The notes under the pieces were generated by a model, which was not told the DNA's origin, made no database searches, and saw nothing but the letters and a program-made list of their open reading frames with translations. The position numbers and the translations under genes were made by a program. Positions 6,334 through 15,793 of a stretch of DNA of 64,000 nt are shown here, piece after piece. The first letter of the stretch is position 1, and every line of letters begins with the position of its first letter. Origin of the DNA: Prochlorococcus sp. AG-418-C09 (GTDB taxonomy: Bacteria; Cyanobacteriota; Cyanobacteriia; PCC-6307; Cyanobiaceae). The DNA is taken from positions 20,217 through 84,216 of the forward strand of contig QCLS01000006.1 of assembly GCA_003214355.1 (NCBI GenBank). The letters are read 5' to 3'.

Positions 6334-9300
6334 TTGGTACACATCAATCAGGTCGAGTTTGAAAATTTTAAGTCTTTCGGAGGAAATGTTTCTATTCCTC
6401 TGGAGGAAGGATTTACTGTAGTTACAGGACCTAATGGATCAGGAAAGAGCAATATCCTTGATGGTATTTTGTTTTGTTTAGGTTTAGCTAGTAGCCGTGG
6501 GATGAGAGCTGAGCGATTACCTGATTTAATTAACAATTCAAAGGTAAAAGAAGGTAAATCCTCCGAAACATCAGTTTCTGTCAGGTTTAATATTGAAGAT
6601 TGGTTACCAAGAGAGGACGTTAAAGAACTTGGTTTGGAAGATGAGCAATTGTCTTTTGAAAAGAATCAAAAAGAGTGGGTAGTTTCAAGGAAATTAAGAT
6701 TAATGCCTGGGGGTTCATACGCCTCAACATATACTTCTGATGGTAAACAATGCACCTTGCAACAAATACAAGAACTTTTAAGAGATATAAGAGTTGATCC
6801 TGAGGGAAGTAATGTTGTTATGCAAGGAGATGTGACAAGAATAGTATCGATGTCAAATAAAGATAGAAGGACTCTAATTGATGAACTTGCTGGAGTTGCT
6901 TTGTTTGATAGCAGAATTGAGCAAACTCACTCAAAATTAAATGATGTTTATGAAAGACAAGAACGATGTGAAATACTTCAGAATGAATTGCATGCTAATA
7001 AGTTGAAGCTTGAAAAGGAATCTGACAAAGCAAGAAAGTACAAAGCACTTAAATTGGAATTCAATAATTTAAAAGAATTAGAAAAAGTGCTTATTTATGA
7101 TGAGCAAGTAAAAACAATAGAATTAATTGCTAAAAAATCAGAAAAATATGAACAAGATAATAAGATGATGCATACTAATCATCAAATATTAGATAAGGAA
7201 ATAGATGTTTTACAGGAGGCATTAAAAGTGATTGTCTCAGAATTAAAAGATAAGGGAGAAGATGAATTAATTAAGGTCAATTCTGATATCGGTAGTATAA
7301 ATACAAATCTTAGGGAATTAGAGAGATTATCAGCTACCAATAAAAATCAAGGATTGCGATTACAAGAACGTAGAAATGAAATTGCATTATCTAAAAAGAA
7401 TATAGAAATGGAAAAAAGAAAATTGAATGAATTTGATCAAAATTTATTGATAAAATTGCAGCAAGAAATTGAAGATCTCTCAAATACTCATAAATTGTCT
7501 AGAAAACGGCTCTCAGAGGCTGCAGGAGAGTCGGGTCAATTTTCAAAAAATACAATAGAAATAAATGAAGAAATTGAGAATCTTCAAGTAAGGCTTAATC
7601 CTCTGAATGAAACCATTCGTAAGATTGAGGATGTTATTTTTGAGAATAATATTCAAAGAGATGAGATTAAATCTCAACTTAAATTTTTAGATCAAGAAAA
7701 GTTGAGTATTATTCAGAAAAATTCAAATAAGAAAAAAATTATTGAAACTAAGGAACTTTATTTAAAGAATATCAAACATGATGCAGCTAATTTGCAAGAT
7801 GAAATTAATATACTAGACAAGACAAAATTGAGATTAAGTAATGAAAGACTATCTCTTGAGAAGGACTTATCAAGGAAAGAAAGTCGCAAAGAAGCCTTGA
7901 ATGAGTCTAGAGGTTCGTATGCACTTAGAATCCTTTTAGAGGGCGGCTTGGAAGGAATACATGGTTATGTTGCTCAGCTTGGTGAGGTGGAAGAAAAGTA
8001 TAGATATGCATTGGAAATTGCAGGAGGAAACAGACTTGGACAAATTGTTGTGGATAATGAAATAATTGCTGCGCAAGCTATAGAGATTCTTAAAAAGAAG
8101 AAAGCAGGAAGATTGACATTTCTTCCAATAAATAGAATGAACAAAAGCTTGCAGAATTTAGCAATTGCAAGAAATACAAATAATTATCAATCTGGCTTTA
8201 TAGACAAAGCTATCAACCTCGTTAAATTTGATTCAATATATCAAGATGTATTTAACTATGTATTTGGAGAGACTCAAGTTTTCTCTGATTTAGCATCAGC
8301 TAAAGTAATTAAAAATAAGAATAGAGTGGTTACATTAAGTGGCGAATTATTAGAAGTCAGCGGAGCAATTACTGGCGGAAGTAGAGTCAACAAAGACTTA
8401 GCATTTAAATTTGGCTCAAGCAATGAAGAAGATGAGACTAATCCAATAAAACAAAGATTATTAGTCATCAATGAGGCATTAGTAAAATCAGAGTATGATT
8501 TAGCGCAAAAAATGAATAAACTTGCAGACTCTGTAAATGAACAAAGAAAATTAAATGAAATACTAGCTTCCCTAAAGAAAGAAGTTGATATTAATGAAGA
8601 TTCAATAAAGTTATTATTCCAAAAGATTCATGATGCTGAAGAAAGATTGAAAAAACTGAATGATTTAAACTCACTTCAAAGCAATAGTTTGAAAGAGAAT
8701 ATCAATTTATCAAAACCGCATAATATTAAATTAAAAGAATTACAGTTAACTCTAAAAAAGAATCATGAGAACAATCAAAACTCATCTTTATTATCCATAA
8801 ATAAAGATTTCGAGGGTGTCGATTTAAAGTTACAGGAATTAATAGAGGAAAAAGATTCTTTAATTAATAAGAAGAATCAAATTGTTTTAAAAGATCAGAA
8901 AATTAAAAATGATGAAAATTTAATTCTAGTTGAAGAGAAAAATTTAGAACAATCAATCAAAGAGTTAGCTATATCTCATAATGATTGGACCTCTAAAAGA
9001 GATGAATTAAAAAAAGATCTTGTTAATCTTGATAAGAAAAAACAGCTCCTTGAAAAAGATTTAGGTATTTTGAGGAGAAAACGGGATGAGCTAAATTTAA
9101 AAATATCAAATAAAAGACAAAATCAGAATGAGATTACTTTAAAGCTTGAATATCTTCATAGAGATATTGAAACCCTTCGTGCACAAAATAGAAACGAGAG
9201 AATTAAATTAGAAGAATATAAAAAAGATTTACCAGAACCACTTCCTGATTTCGGTGAGCATATCGATAAATCCTTGGATGATTTGCAATCTGAGATTTCC

Positions 9301-9918
9301 TCTATTAATGCAAAACTTGAAAGTTTAGAACCCGTAAACATGTTAGCTCTAGAAGAACTTGAAGATTTATCCAAAAGATTAAATGATTTAGTAGATCGAT
9401 TAACTGTATTATCCAATGAAAGGTCAGAATTATTATTGAGAATTGAAACTGTTTCTACAATGAGACAGGAAGCATTTATGGAGGCTTTTCAAGAAGTTGA
9501 TAAACATTTTAGGGAGATTTTTGCAGATTTATCTGATGGTGATGGTTTTCTACAACTTGAAAATAATAATTCTCCACTAGAAGGTGGGTTAACATTAGTC
9601 GCTCATCCAAAAGGAAAAAATGTGAGAAGATTAGCATCAATGTCAGGAGGGGAGAAGTCACTGACAGCATTAAGTTTTCTTTTTGCCCTTCAAAGATACA
9701 AGCCATCTCCTTTTTATGCTCTAGATGAAGTAGATAGTTTTTTAGATGGTGTAAACGTTGAAAGATTATCAAAATTAATATCTAGTCAGTCATCAAATGC
9801 ACAATTTGTAGTCGTAAGTCACAGAAGGCCTATGATAAGTGCATCTATGCGCACTATCGGAGTTGCACAAGCTAGAGGTGCGCATACTCAAGTGATTGGG
9901 TTGCCTAATGCTGCATGA
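6334..9918 (+). CDS. smc: chromosome segregation protein SMC
   Basis: A 1194-residue SMC ATPase, the usual length. Walker A GPNGSGKSN is at residues 32-40. Two long charged coiled coils flank a hinge around residues 530-690 (blocks YRYALEIAGGNRLGQIVV and EVSGAITGGSR). The C-terminal head has the signature MSGGEKS at about 1103-1109 and Walker B PFYALDEVD at about 1126-1134, followed by a VVVSHRRP switch. SMC dimers organise and help separate replicated chromosomes. The only plausible start is TTG at 6334, because the family sequence begins right there (VHINQVEFENFKSF) and upstream frames are closed. No scpA or scpB is in the window. Confidence 0.97.
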   Translation: MVHINQVEFENFKSFGGNVSIPLEEGFTVVTGPNGSGKSNILDGILFCLGLASSRGMRAERLPDLINNSKVKEGKSSETSVSVRFNIEDWLPREDVKELGLEDEQLSFEKNQKEWVVSRKLRLMPGGSYASTYTSDGKQCTLQQIQELLRDIRVDPEGSNVVMQGDVTRIVSMSNKDRRTLIDELAGVALFDSRIEQTHSKLNDVYERQERCEILQNELHANKLKLEKESDKARKYKALKLEFNNLKELEKVLIYDEQVKTIELIAKKSEKYEQDNKMMHTNHQILDKEIDVLQEALKVIVSELKDKGEDELIKVNSDIGSINTNLRELERLSATNKNQGLRLQERRNEIALSKKNIEMEKRKLNEFDQNLLIKLQQEIEDLSNTHKLSRKRLSEAAGESGQFSKNTIEINEEIENLQVRLNPLNETIRKIEDVIFENNIQRDEIKSQLKFLDQEKLSIIQKNSNKKKIIETKELYLKNIKHDAANLQDEINILDKTKLRLSNERLSLEKDLSRKESRKEALNESRGSYALRILLEGGLEGIHGYVAQLGEVEEKYRYALEIAGGNRLGQIVVDNEIIAAQAIEILKKKKAGRLTFLPINRMNKSLQNLAIARNTNNYQSGFIDKAINLVKFDSIYQDVFNYVFGETQVFSDLASAKVIKNKNRVVTLSGELLEVSGAITGGSRVNKDLAFKFGSSNEEDETNPIKQRLLVINEALVKSEYDLAQKMNKLADSVNEQRKLNEILASLKKEVDINEDSIKLLFQKIHDAEERLKKLNDLNSLQSNSLKENINLSKPHNIKLKELQLTLKKNHENNQNSSLLSINKDFEGVDLKLQELIEEKDSLINKKNQIVLKDQKIKNDENLILVEEKNLEQSIKELAISHNDWTSKRDELKKDLVNLDKKKQLLEKDLGILRRKRDELNLKISNKRQNQNEITLKLEYLHRDIETLRAQNRNERIKLEEYKKDLPEPLPDFGEHIDKSLDDLQSEISSINAKLESLEPVNMLALEELEDLSKRLNDLVDRLTVLSNERSELLLRIETVSTMRQEAFMEAFQEVDKHFREIFADLSDGDGFLQLENNNSPLEGGLTLVAHPKGKNVRRLASMSGGEKSLTALSFLFALQRYKPSPFYALDEVDSFLDGVNVERLSKLISSQSSNAQFVVVSHRRPMISASMRTIGVAQARGAHTQVIGLPNAA

Positions 9919-9965
9919 TCCCATTTCTTTAGATTATGCGTCAGAATAGTTAAAAGTTTTTTTTC

Positions 9966-10985
9966 ATGAGTTTGTCAAAAACATCTGCCAATAATGATCC
10001 TATGAAATCAGTTCCTAGCGATAGATTATGGTTGAGGTCTGAACTAATGGGTACACAAGTTATTACTACAGATACTGGCAAAAGACTTGGCTTGGTAGGT
10101 GAAGTTGTGGTTGATATCGATAGAAGGGAAGTTGTTGCTCTTGGTCTTAGAGATAATCCTCTCACTAGATTTCTACCCGGGCTACCCAAATGGATGCCTC
10201 TTGAAAGTATTAAGCAGGTTGGGGATGTAATTTTAGTGGATTCTTTAGATTCCCTCAGTGATAATTTTTCACCAGATAGATATGGAAAAGTGATCAACTG
10301 TCAAGTGATCACAGAATCAGGGCAGTTGTTAGGAAGAGTTCTTGGCTTTTCTTTTGATATAGAAACTGGTCATTTAATTTCTTTAGTTATGGGTGCAGTG
10401 GGCGTTCCTCTTTTAGGGGAGGGTGTTTTAAGTACTTGGGAAATACCTGTTGATGAAATAGTAAGCAGCGGAACTGACAGAATTATTGTTTACGAGGGAG
10501 CGGAAGAAAAATTAAATCAGTTAAGTAGTGGATTATTAGAAAAACTTGGAGTGGGAGGCTCTGCCTGGGATAGTAACGAATCTAGTCGTTACTCTTCTAA
10601 TCTAGTACCTGTCGAAAATCAACTATTATCAGGGACAGAAACAATTCAAGAAAATTATTTACTAGAAGAATCATCAGATCAGCAAGAATACTTAGAAGAG
10701 GAAGGCTATGAATATCAAGAAGAACTTGAGTATGTTGAATTAGATAAATCATTAGATAAAGAAAAGAATACGAAACAGCTCTATATGGATGAAGAGTATC
10801 CTGAAGAGAAAGAATTATTAGAAGCAGAAAATCTACCTATTAAGAAAAAGACAGTAAATAAACGTGCCTCAAAAAGACCAGTGGAAAGAGCCAAAGAAAC
10901 TCTAGATGTAGAGCCCATTTCACAATTAGATTTAGCTCAAGAGGAAGAAGTTAATGAGTCTATTGATATTGACGATCCATGGTAA
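9966..10985 (+). CDS. PRC-barrel domain protein with acidic tail
   Basis: A 339-residue protein with two PRC-barrel modules. The first is about residues 22-100 (LMGTQVITTDTGKRLGLVGEVVVD) and the second about 110-185 (CQVITESGQLLGRVLGFSFD). From about 195 onward the sequence is disordered and strongly acidic, with many E, Y and D, a short K-rich patch near residue 295, and an acidic end IDIDDPW. PRC-barrels occur in photosynthetic reaction centre H subunits, RimM and cell-division proteins; the cyanobacterial protein has no known function. It follows smc by 47 bases in the same direction, so co-expression is likely. It converges with the LpxB-like gene with no gap. Confidence 0.8.
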   Translation: MSLSKTSANNDPMKSVPSDRLWLRSELMGTQVITTDTGKRLGLVGEVVVDIDRREVVALGLRDNPLTRFLPGLPKWMPLESIKQVGDVILVDSLDSLSDNFSPDRYGKVINCQVITESGQLLGRVLGFSFDIETGHLISLVMGAVGVPLLGEGVLSTWEIPVDEIVSSGTDRIIVYEGAEEKLNQLSSGLLEKLGVGGSAWDSNESSRYSSNLVPVENQLLSGTETIQENYLLEESSDQQEYLEEEGYEYQEELEYVELDKSLDKEKNTKQLYMDEEYPEEKELLEAENLPIKKKTVNKRASKRPVERAKETLDVEPISQLDLAQEEEVNESIDIDDPW

Positions 10986-12254
10986 TTATTTGTATTCCTG
11001 AAGAGATTTAAAAATTAATTCTGCTAGCTTTTTTGACGCACCCCTTTGACCTCTTTGTAGAGAAAGATTTCTTCTCTGGTCTAGTAAATAATCTGAATTA
11101 CTTATCATTTTCAAAGCTTCTTTAGCAATATCATTTGGGAATATTTCCCCAATTCTTTCTGGAACCAAAAGTGAATTTGCTTTGATATTAGGCCATGCAA
11201 AATATTTTTTTGTTTTTAAATACCAAGCCTTAATAATGAAATTCTGAATTCTATTGAAGAAAGGTATCTTACTCAATATCCCGAACATTCCATCCCAAGC
11301 ATTCATTACTTTTAAGTGCTGAGTTGGAAGAATAACAATCATAGGTAAATTTATTGCAGCTAATTCTGCGGTATTAGCTCCTACTGTTGTTATTGCAAGA
11401 TCACAATTAGCTAAAATTTCATGACTTGGATGCTTTAAGGTAATATTGATTTTTGTGTTTTTATTTGTTTCAAGAACATAATCAAATAATGAATTGTTGA
11501 CTTTTTGAATATGTTTAATTCTTGATCTATAGTCTTTAGTAATAGGATTCATATCGCTCTGAAAATATAAATACTCTTTAATGCTTGTTGTTGGTGCCAT
11601 TGGTATAACTAGATTAATATCTTGATTAGTTTCTATTATTAGATCAGCTACTTCAAGTAAAAAAGGAATTCCAACTGATAACTTAGCCTTTTTAGAACCG
11701 GGTAGCAGTGCAATCCAATTTTTTCTTTGCATCTCATTTGGAACATTTATATTTTGTTGAATATCGGCCATTAAATCACCAATGACATGACATTTTTTTC
11801 TGAACTTCTTAGCTAATTTGTCCTTTACTTTTTCATTCATCACTGCAATAATTTGATTCCACTGAGGCCATCTGGCAATCCATTCAGCATAAGTCACATT
11901 TATGTATCCCAGTCTTTTTGCCAATAATACGCTCCAGAATTGATCACCTCCAAGAAAAACTACTAATCCGTTCTTGGGCCACTTTGAGAATTGATATGGG
12001 TTTAATAATAACTTCCAGAAGTGGTTTGAAGAAGATATGAATTCAAATTCGCCCCATTCTTTCGCCACTTTTGGCTCCATACCTGTGGCATTAGGGCAAG
12101 GCACCAGAACTAGTCTTAAGATGTATTCACTCTCATGAGTGTTTGGCAAATTATTCAGAATTGTTTTAAACGCTTTAGTAACAGGTTTAACCCAAGTAGT
12201 TAATTCCCCTGGACCATTTGAAACTAAAATGACTGCAACCGATTTTTTTTTCAT
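10986..12254 (-). CDS. LpxB-like glycosyltransferase family protein
   Basis: From ATG 12254 this gives 422 residues beginning MKKKSVAVILVSNGPGEL. The longer frame would run back into tRNA-Leu and is not credible. The SNGPGEL start, the GDLMADIQQN segment, IALLPGSKKAKLS in the middle and an AITTVGANTAELAAINLPMIVI motif match the lipid-A-disaccharide-synthase-like family of cyanobacteria (a GT-B fold, CAZy GT19-like). True LpxB joins UDP-diacylglucosamine and lipid X; Prochlorococcus makes a much simplified lipid A, so the actual substrate is uncertain. The gene lies between PRC-barrel and tRNA-Leu. Confidence 0.75.
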   Translation of the reverse strand: MKKKSVAVILVSNGPGELTTWVKPVTKAFKTILNNLPNTHESEYILRLVLVPCPNATGMEPKVAKEWGEFEFISSSNHFWKLLLNPYQFSKWPKNGLVVFLGGDQFWSVLLAKRLGYINVTYAEWIARWPQWNQIIAVMNEKVKDKLAKKFRKKCHVIGDLMADIQQNINVPNEMQRKNWIALLPGSKKAKLSVGIPFLLEVADLIIETNQDINLVIPMAPTTSIKEYLYFQSDMNPITKDYRSRIKHIQKVNNSLFDYVLETNKNTKINITLKHPSHEILANCDLAITTVGANTAELAAINLPMIVILPTQHLKVMNAWDGMFGILSKIPFFNRIQNFIIKAWYLKTKKYFAWPNIKANSLLVPERIGEIFPNDIAKEALKMISNSDYLLDQRRNLSLQRGQRGASKKLAELIFKSLQEYK

Positions 12255-12282
12255 TGCAGTTAAAAAAAAATAAATTGATGAA

Positions 12283-12364
12283 TGCGGACGGCGAGACTTG
12301 AACTCGCAAGGCCAAAGCCACACGCTCCTTAGACGTGCGCGTCTACCAATTCCGCCACGTCCGC
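12283..12364 (-). tRNA. tRNA-Leu (anticodon read as AAG)
   Basis: An 82-nt class II tRNA. Acceptor strands GCGGACG and CGTCCGC pair perfectly, the D-loop has AATTGGTAGA, the variable arm is long, and the T arm is GCGAG-TTCAAGT-CTCGC. The anticodon stem CACGT/GCGTG leaves the loop CTAAGGA, so bases 34-36 read AAG, for Leu codon CUU. The discriminator is A and CCA is not encoded. A at position 34 is uncommon in bacterial tRNAs outside tRNA-Arg(ACG). A 9-bp inverted repeat lies just 5' of the tRNA. Confidence 0.95.
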
Positions 12365-12370
12365 TTGATG

Positions 12371-12398
12371 AAGCTTTAATCCTTCGTATTTAAAGCTT
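12371..12398. repeat. 9-bp inverted repeat upstream of tRNA-Leu
   Basis: AAGCTTTAA (12371-12379) and TTAAAGCTT (12390-12398) are perfect inverse complements around a 10-base centre, ending six bases before the mature 5' end of tRNA-Leu. In the transcript it would be a hairpin in the 5' leader of the pre-tRNA; as DNA it could be a protein site. No T-run follows on either strand. Confidence 0.5.
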
Positions 12399-12593
12399 TG
12401 CTCATTCTACAGGAAATTATCCCTTAATTTTAAAGTTTATTGATGATAATTTTATGACTTTCCTACTATTGCATTAAAACAATAATTAACCATATCAACC
12501 TCTTAGGTTGTATTCTTAATTCAATAACAATCCAAAATTTTAAAATCTATTTAAGTACTTTGCAAAAGTATTATTCTTTGTATTTTTATCGAA

Positions 12594-13943
12594 ATGGTTG
12601 AGAAAGTTTTAATTGCAAATCGTGGAGAGATAGCTTTACGTATAATCAGAAGTTGTAGAGAGCTTGGTATAGCCACTGTTGCTGTTTACAGTACTGTAGA
12701 CAAAAATGCACTACATGTTCAGCTGGCTGATGAAGCAGTGTGTGTAGGAGACTCACTAAGCAATAAAAGTTATTTAAATATTCCTAATATTCTTGCAGCC
12801 GCAACCTCGCGGGGTGTTGATGCCATACATCCTGGTTATGGCTTTTTGGCTGAAAATGATAAGTTTGCTGAGATGTGTAATGACCATGGAATAATTTTTG
12901 TTGGTCCATCTCCCAATTCAATCCGATTGATGGGAGATAAATCTACTGCAAAAGAAACAATGGAAGGAGTAGGAGTACCAACTGTTCCAGGAAGTAAAGG
13001 GTTGATTTCTGGGATCAAAGAAGCATCTTCACTAGCAAAAAAAATAGGTTATCCGGTAATTATTAAGGCTACCGCTGGGGGTGGCGGGAGAGGGATGAGA
13101 CTGGTTGAGAGCCCAGATAATCTAGAAAGAATGTTTAAAGCAGCTCAAGGAGAGGCAGAAGCTGCATTTGGTAATGATGGTTTGTATATGGAAAAGTTCA
13201 TACAAAAACCACGACATGTCGAGATTCAGATTCTTGCTGATAAATCTGGAAACATAATTCATTTAGGCGAGAGAGATTGTTCCGTACAAAGGAGACATCA
13301 GAAATTATTAGAGGAATCACCTAGTCCCGCTATCTCCGCAGATCTAAGAGATAAAATGGGTAAAGCAGCTAAAGCTGCTGCAAAAAGTATTAAATATGAA
13401 GGAGCGGGGACTGTTGAGTTTTTAGTTGATGCTAATGATAAATTTTATTTTATGGAGATGAATACAAGAATACAGGTAGAACATCCAGTCACAGAAATGG
13501 TGACTGGTGTTGATCTAATTGCCGAGCAAATTAGAATAGCTGCTGGCGAAGACTTGGAATTCACACAGGACGAAATAAAACTCAACGGGCATGCAATTGA
13601 ATGTAGGATTAATGCCGAAGACCCAATGCATAATTTTCGCCCATCTCCAGGACGAATAACAGGCTGGTTACCGCCAGGTGGACCAGGGGTCAGAGTAGAT
13701 AGTCATGTTTATACTGGTTATGAAATACCCCCATTTTATGATTCATTAATTGGTAAATTAATTGTTTGGGGTAAAGATAGAAACACAGCAATTAAAAGGA
13801 TGAATAGGGCACTTAATGAATGTGCAGTTACAGGTATTCCGACAACTATCAGTTTCCATTTAAATTTACTTGATAAGAAGAAATTTAAAGAAGGTAAGAT
13901 TCATACAAAATATGTTGAGGAAGAACTTTTGCCAAATTTTTAG
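12594..13943 (+). CDS. accC: biotin carboxylase subunit of acetyl-CoA carboxylase
   Basis: A 449-residue ATP-grasp enzyme, full length. The N-terminal domain begins [16 protein letters not shown], the ATP-grasp glycine loop is [12 protein letters not shown] near residue 158, and the catalytic/biotin segment [15 protein letters not shown] is near residue 288. It carboxylates biotin on the AccB carrier with ATP and bicarbonate, the first step of fatty-acid synthesis. No accB, accA or accD is adjacent, as usual in cyanobacteria. The ATG at 12594 sits at the family start. A 230-base AT-rich region separates it from tRNA-Leu. Confidence 0.97.
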   Translation: MVEKVLIANRGEIALRIIRSCRELGIATVAVYSTVDKNALHVQLADEAVCVGDSLSNKSYLNIPNILAAATSRGVDAIHPGYGFLAENDKFAEMCNDHGIIFVGPSPNSIRLMGDKSTAKETMEGVGVPTVPGSKGLISGIKEASSLAKKIGYPVIIKATAGGGGRGMRLVESPDNLERMFKAAQGEAEAAFGNDGLYMEKFIQKPRHVEIQILADKSGNIIHLGERDCSVQRRHQKLLEESPSPAISADLRDKMGKAAKAAAKSIKYEGAGTVEFLVDANDKFYFMEMNTRIQVEHPVTEMVTGVDLIAEQIRIAAGEDLEFTQDEIKLNGHAIECRINAEDPMHNFRPSPGRITGWLPPGGPGVRVDSHVYTGYEIPPFYDSLIGKLIVWGKDRNTAIKRMNRALNECAVTGIPTTISFHLNLLDKKKFKEGKIHTKYVEEELLPNF

Positions 13944-13953
13944 TAATTTAGAC

Positions 13954-14268
13954 TTAACTGATATTCTGTTGAATTGCTATGTTAATTAAACCTTGCTGAC
14001 TTACAAGTATTTCTCTTAAGAACATTATTATACCTATCCATATCACTGGAGAAACATCAACTCCACCTATAGGAGGTATGATTTTTCTAGTTAGATTTAA
14101 AATGGAATTTGTCGGTAAGGTAACTAAAAACCATGCTCTTTTATTGATATCAATCTTGGGATACCAGCTTAGTATCAATCTTATCAGAAATGCCAGAGTC
14201 AAATATGACAAAGATAAACCTAATAAAAATCTAAGATTTGGTAAGTAATTTACAATCAATGAAATCAC
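13954..14268 (-). CDS. ycf19: YggT/Ycf19 family membrane protein
   Basis: A 104-residue protein with two or three hydrophobic segments. The family core is visible as FLIRLILSWYPKID, then TNSILNLTRKIIPPIGGVDVSPVIWIGI. YggT/Ycf19 (CCB3) proteins take part in haem attachment to cytochrome b6 or in thylakoid and division-related membrane organisation, depending on the paralogue. It converges with accC (10 bases between stops) and diverges from psbX. Confidence 0.9.
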   Translation of the reverse strand: MISLIVNYLPNLRFLLGLSLSYLTLAFLIRLILSWYPKIDINKRAWFLVTLPTNSILNLTRKIIPPIGGVDVSPVIWIGIIMFLREILVSQQGLINIAIQQNIS

Positions 14269-14322
14269 AATTGTTTAATTCATCTTAATAAATATCCCAT
14301 AAGTATTGCTTTAATTCTTATT

Positions 14323-14339
14323 ATAAATTGAGAATTTAT
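14323..14339. promoter_or_regulatory. inverted repeat upstream of psbX
   Basis: ATAAATT-GAG-AATTTAT is a perfect 7-bp inverted repeat ending 10 bases before the psbX GTG, in the gap between divergent ycf19 and psbX. It is AT-only except its centre. It may be an operator or a leader hairpin; no experiment is implied. Confidence 0.3.
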
Positions 14340-14349
14340 CTTATAAAAA

Positions 14350-14517
14350 GTGCTTCAGTTTTCTCAATTACTTCTATCCGCAAATGTTTCTCCTGAAGCA
14401 GCCAGTAATTCGGCTGTTGGTATGATTGGCAGTTTCATTGCAGCAGCTCTATTGATAGTTGTTCCTGCATCAGCATTTCTCATCTTTGTTAGTCAGAAAG
14501 ATTCCATTAGAAATTAA
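14350..14517 (+). CDS. psbX: photosystem II protein PsbX
   Basis: Fifty-five codons from a GTG at 14350. One membrane helix ([20 protein letters not shown]) is followed by [11 protein letters not shown]. The VPA---IFVSQKD-I end is the PsbX signature (compare the IPA---IFISQKD form in other cyanobacteria). PsbX is a small PSII subunit near cytochrome b559 and the QB site. The N-terminal 20 residues ([17 protein letters not shown]) are longer than in freshwater species and may be a leader cleaved on insertion. It precedes ycf66. Confidence 0.85.
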   Translation: MLQFSQLLLSANVSPEAASNSAVGMIGSFIAAALLIVVPASAFLIFVSQKDSIRN

Positions 14518-14629
14518 CTGAAGACTACAAAACCTTTAGCTAGAAGCTAGTTTTTACAAAAGTTTTATGTAAACTAAGATAAGAGATCACTAATTGTTGA
14601 TCTCGATTGATTTCCATTTATGTAAAACC

Positions 14630-15562
14630 GTGGTAAATGCAAGTTTAAATTTTGGAAGTATCGTTGGTATAATCCTTTTCATTTGTGGAGGAGGACTGTA
14701 CTTTGTAAGATCTTTTAGACCCGAATTAGCTCGAGATTATGATATATTTTTTGCCGCAATTGGTTTGTTATGTGGGGGTATATTTTTTTTCCAGGGTTGG
14801 CGTTTAGATCCTATTCTGCAGTTTGGAATTTTTCTTCTTGCAGGAGGATCTATTTTCTTTGGATATGAAAGTGTTCGATTAAGAGGTGTTGCTACCAATC
14901 AAGCTAGAAGATCATCATACTTTGATGATGATCAAGTACCAAATATGCCTAGAAACCCATCAAGAAGCAGATGGGATGATGATTATGATCAGTTCGAGCA
15001 ACCCGAAAGATTATCAAGAAGATTTAAATCAAGAGATGCTGAGATTGAAGATAATTATGAAGAAGATGAATTTAATTCTAGGCGAATTTCTAGAGCAATT
15101 CCTGAGTCTGCAGTAAGTAGAAGAAGACCATCAGCAAGAGAATCAAGAGAATTAGATAAAGATGATTTACCTAGAAGATCACGTTTTCCAGTAGATAGAG
15201 ATAATGAATCTCAAAGAAATAGTTTTGGCGATAGAAGAAGTGCAAGAGGTGCAGCTAAACGAGGGTCAAGGCCACTACCAAATAAAAAAACATCCAGAAA
15301 GAATGAAGAAGAATTATTAAATGATTCCCCTGCTAAAAATAGTAATTTACCTAAAAATAGATCTAATGTTAGGTCTCAGTCAGCAAAAACTAAAGTAGAA
15401 GATGCATCTTTTGTCCCCAAAAAGGATGATTTAAAGAAAAATAGATCTCCCCGTAGATCGCCAACTAGTTCAAACAGCAATCTAAATAATCAAAGTGGAA
15501 GATATAGTGTTGGTACAAAAAAACAGAAACCTAGAGATAATAGCTCAAGATTTGACGATTAA
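14630..15562 (+). CDS. ycf66: Ycf66-type membrane protein with long RS-rich tail
   Basis: About 310 residues from GTG 14630 (VNASLNFGSIVG); the frame is open further upstream to 14594 but the family begins here. Three hydrophobic segments (SIVGIILFICGGGLYFV, IFFAAIGLLCGGIFFF, LQFGIFLLAGGSIFFG) with the linker RSFRPELARDYDIFF are characteristic of Ycf66. After about residue 95 there is a 215-residue disordered tail rich in Arg, Ser, Asp and Lys. Ycf66 occurs in cyanobacteria and plastids and its role is unknown. The stop overlaps the stop of the converging Hli gene by four bases. Confidence 0.85.
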   Translation: MVNASLNFGSIVGIILFICGGGLYFVRSFRPELARDYDIFFAAIGLLCGGIFFFQGWRLDPILQFGIFLLAGGSIFFGYESVRLRGVATNQARRSSYFDDDQVPNMPRNPSRSRWDDDYDQFEQPERLSRRFKSRDAEIEDNYEEDEFNSRRISRAIPESAVSRRRPSARESRELDKDDLPRRSRFPVDRDNESQRNSFGDRRSARGAAKRGSRPLPNKKTSRKNEEELLNDSPAKNSNLPKNRSNVRSQSAKTKVEDASFVPKKDDLKKNRSPRRSPTSSNSNLNNQSGRYSVGTKKQKPRDNSSRFDD

Positions 15563-15780
15563 TTAAACAATCCGCACCAATTTAAAAAGGATTGCTTACT
15601 AAATAATTCAATAATTAAAATTGCTATGAAGCCAATCATTGCAAATCTACCATTAGTAGTCTCAGAATACTTATTCCACCCAAAAGAGTATTCATCATCC
15701 TCAAGTATTAATGAATCTGGTGAGTTTTTTTCATTCGATGATTCTTCGTTTTCTATTTGACTAGTATCGTTTTCATTCAT
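15559..15780 (-). CDS. high-light-inducible protein (Hli/HLIP)
   Basis: A 73-residue protein. An acidic N-terminal region (to about residue 30) is followed by a single membrane helix carrying the chlorophyll-binding motif E40-TT-N43-G-R45-FAMIGF. HLIPs dimerise, bind chlorophyll and carotenoid, and protect or help assemble photosystems under light stress; they are multi-copy in high-light Prochlorococcus. It overlaps the end of ycf66 by four bases and starts 13 bases after the end of the ABC transporter gene, so it could be co-transcribed with it. Confidence 0.93.
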   Translation of the reverse strand: MNENDTSQIENEESSNEKNSPDSLILEDDEYSFGWNKYSETTNGRFAMIGFIAILIIELFSKQSFLNWCGLFN

Positions 15781-15793
15781 TGGCTAATTTTTA

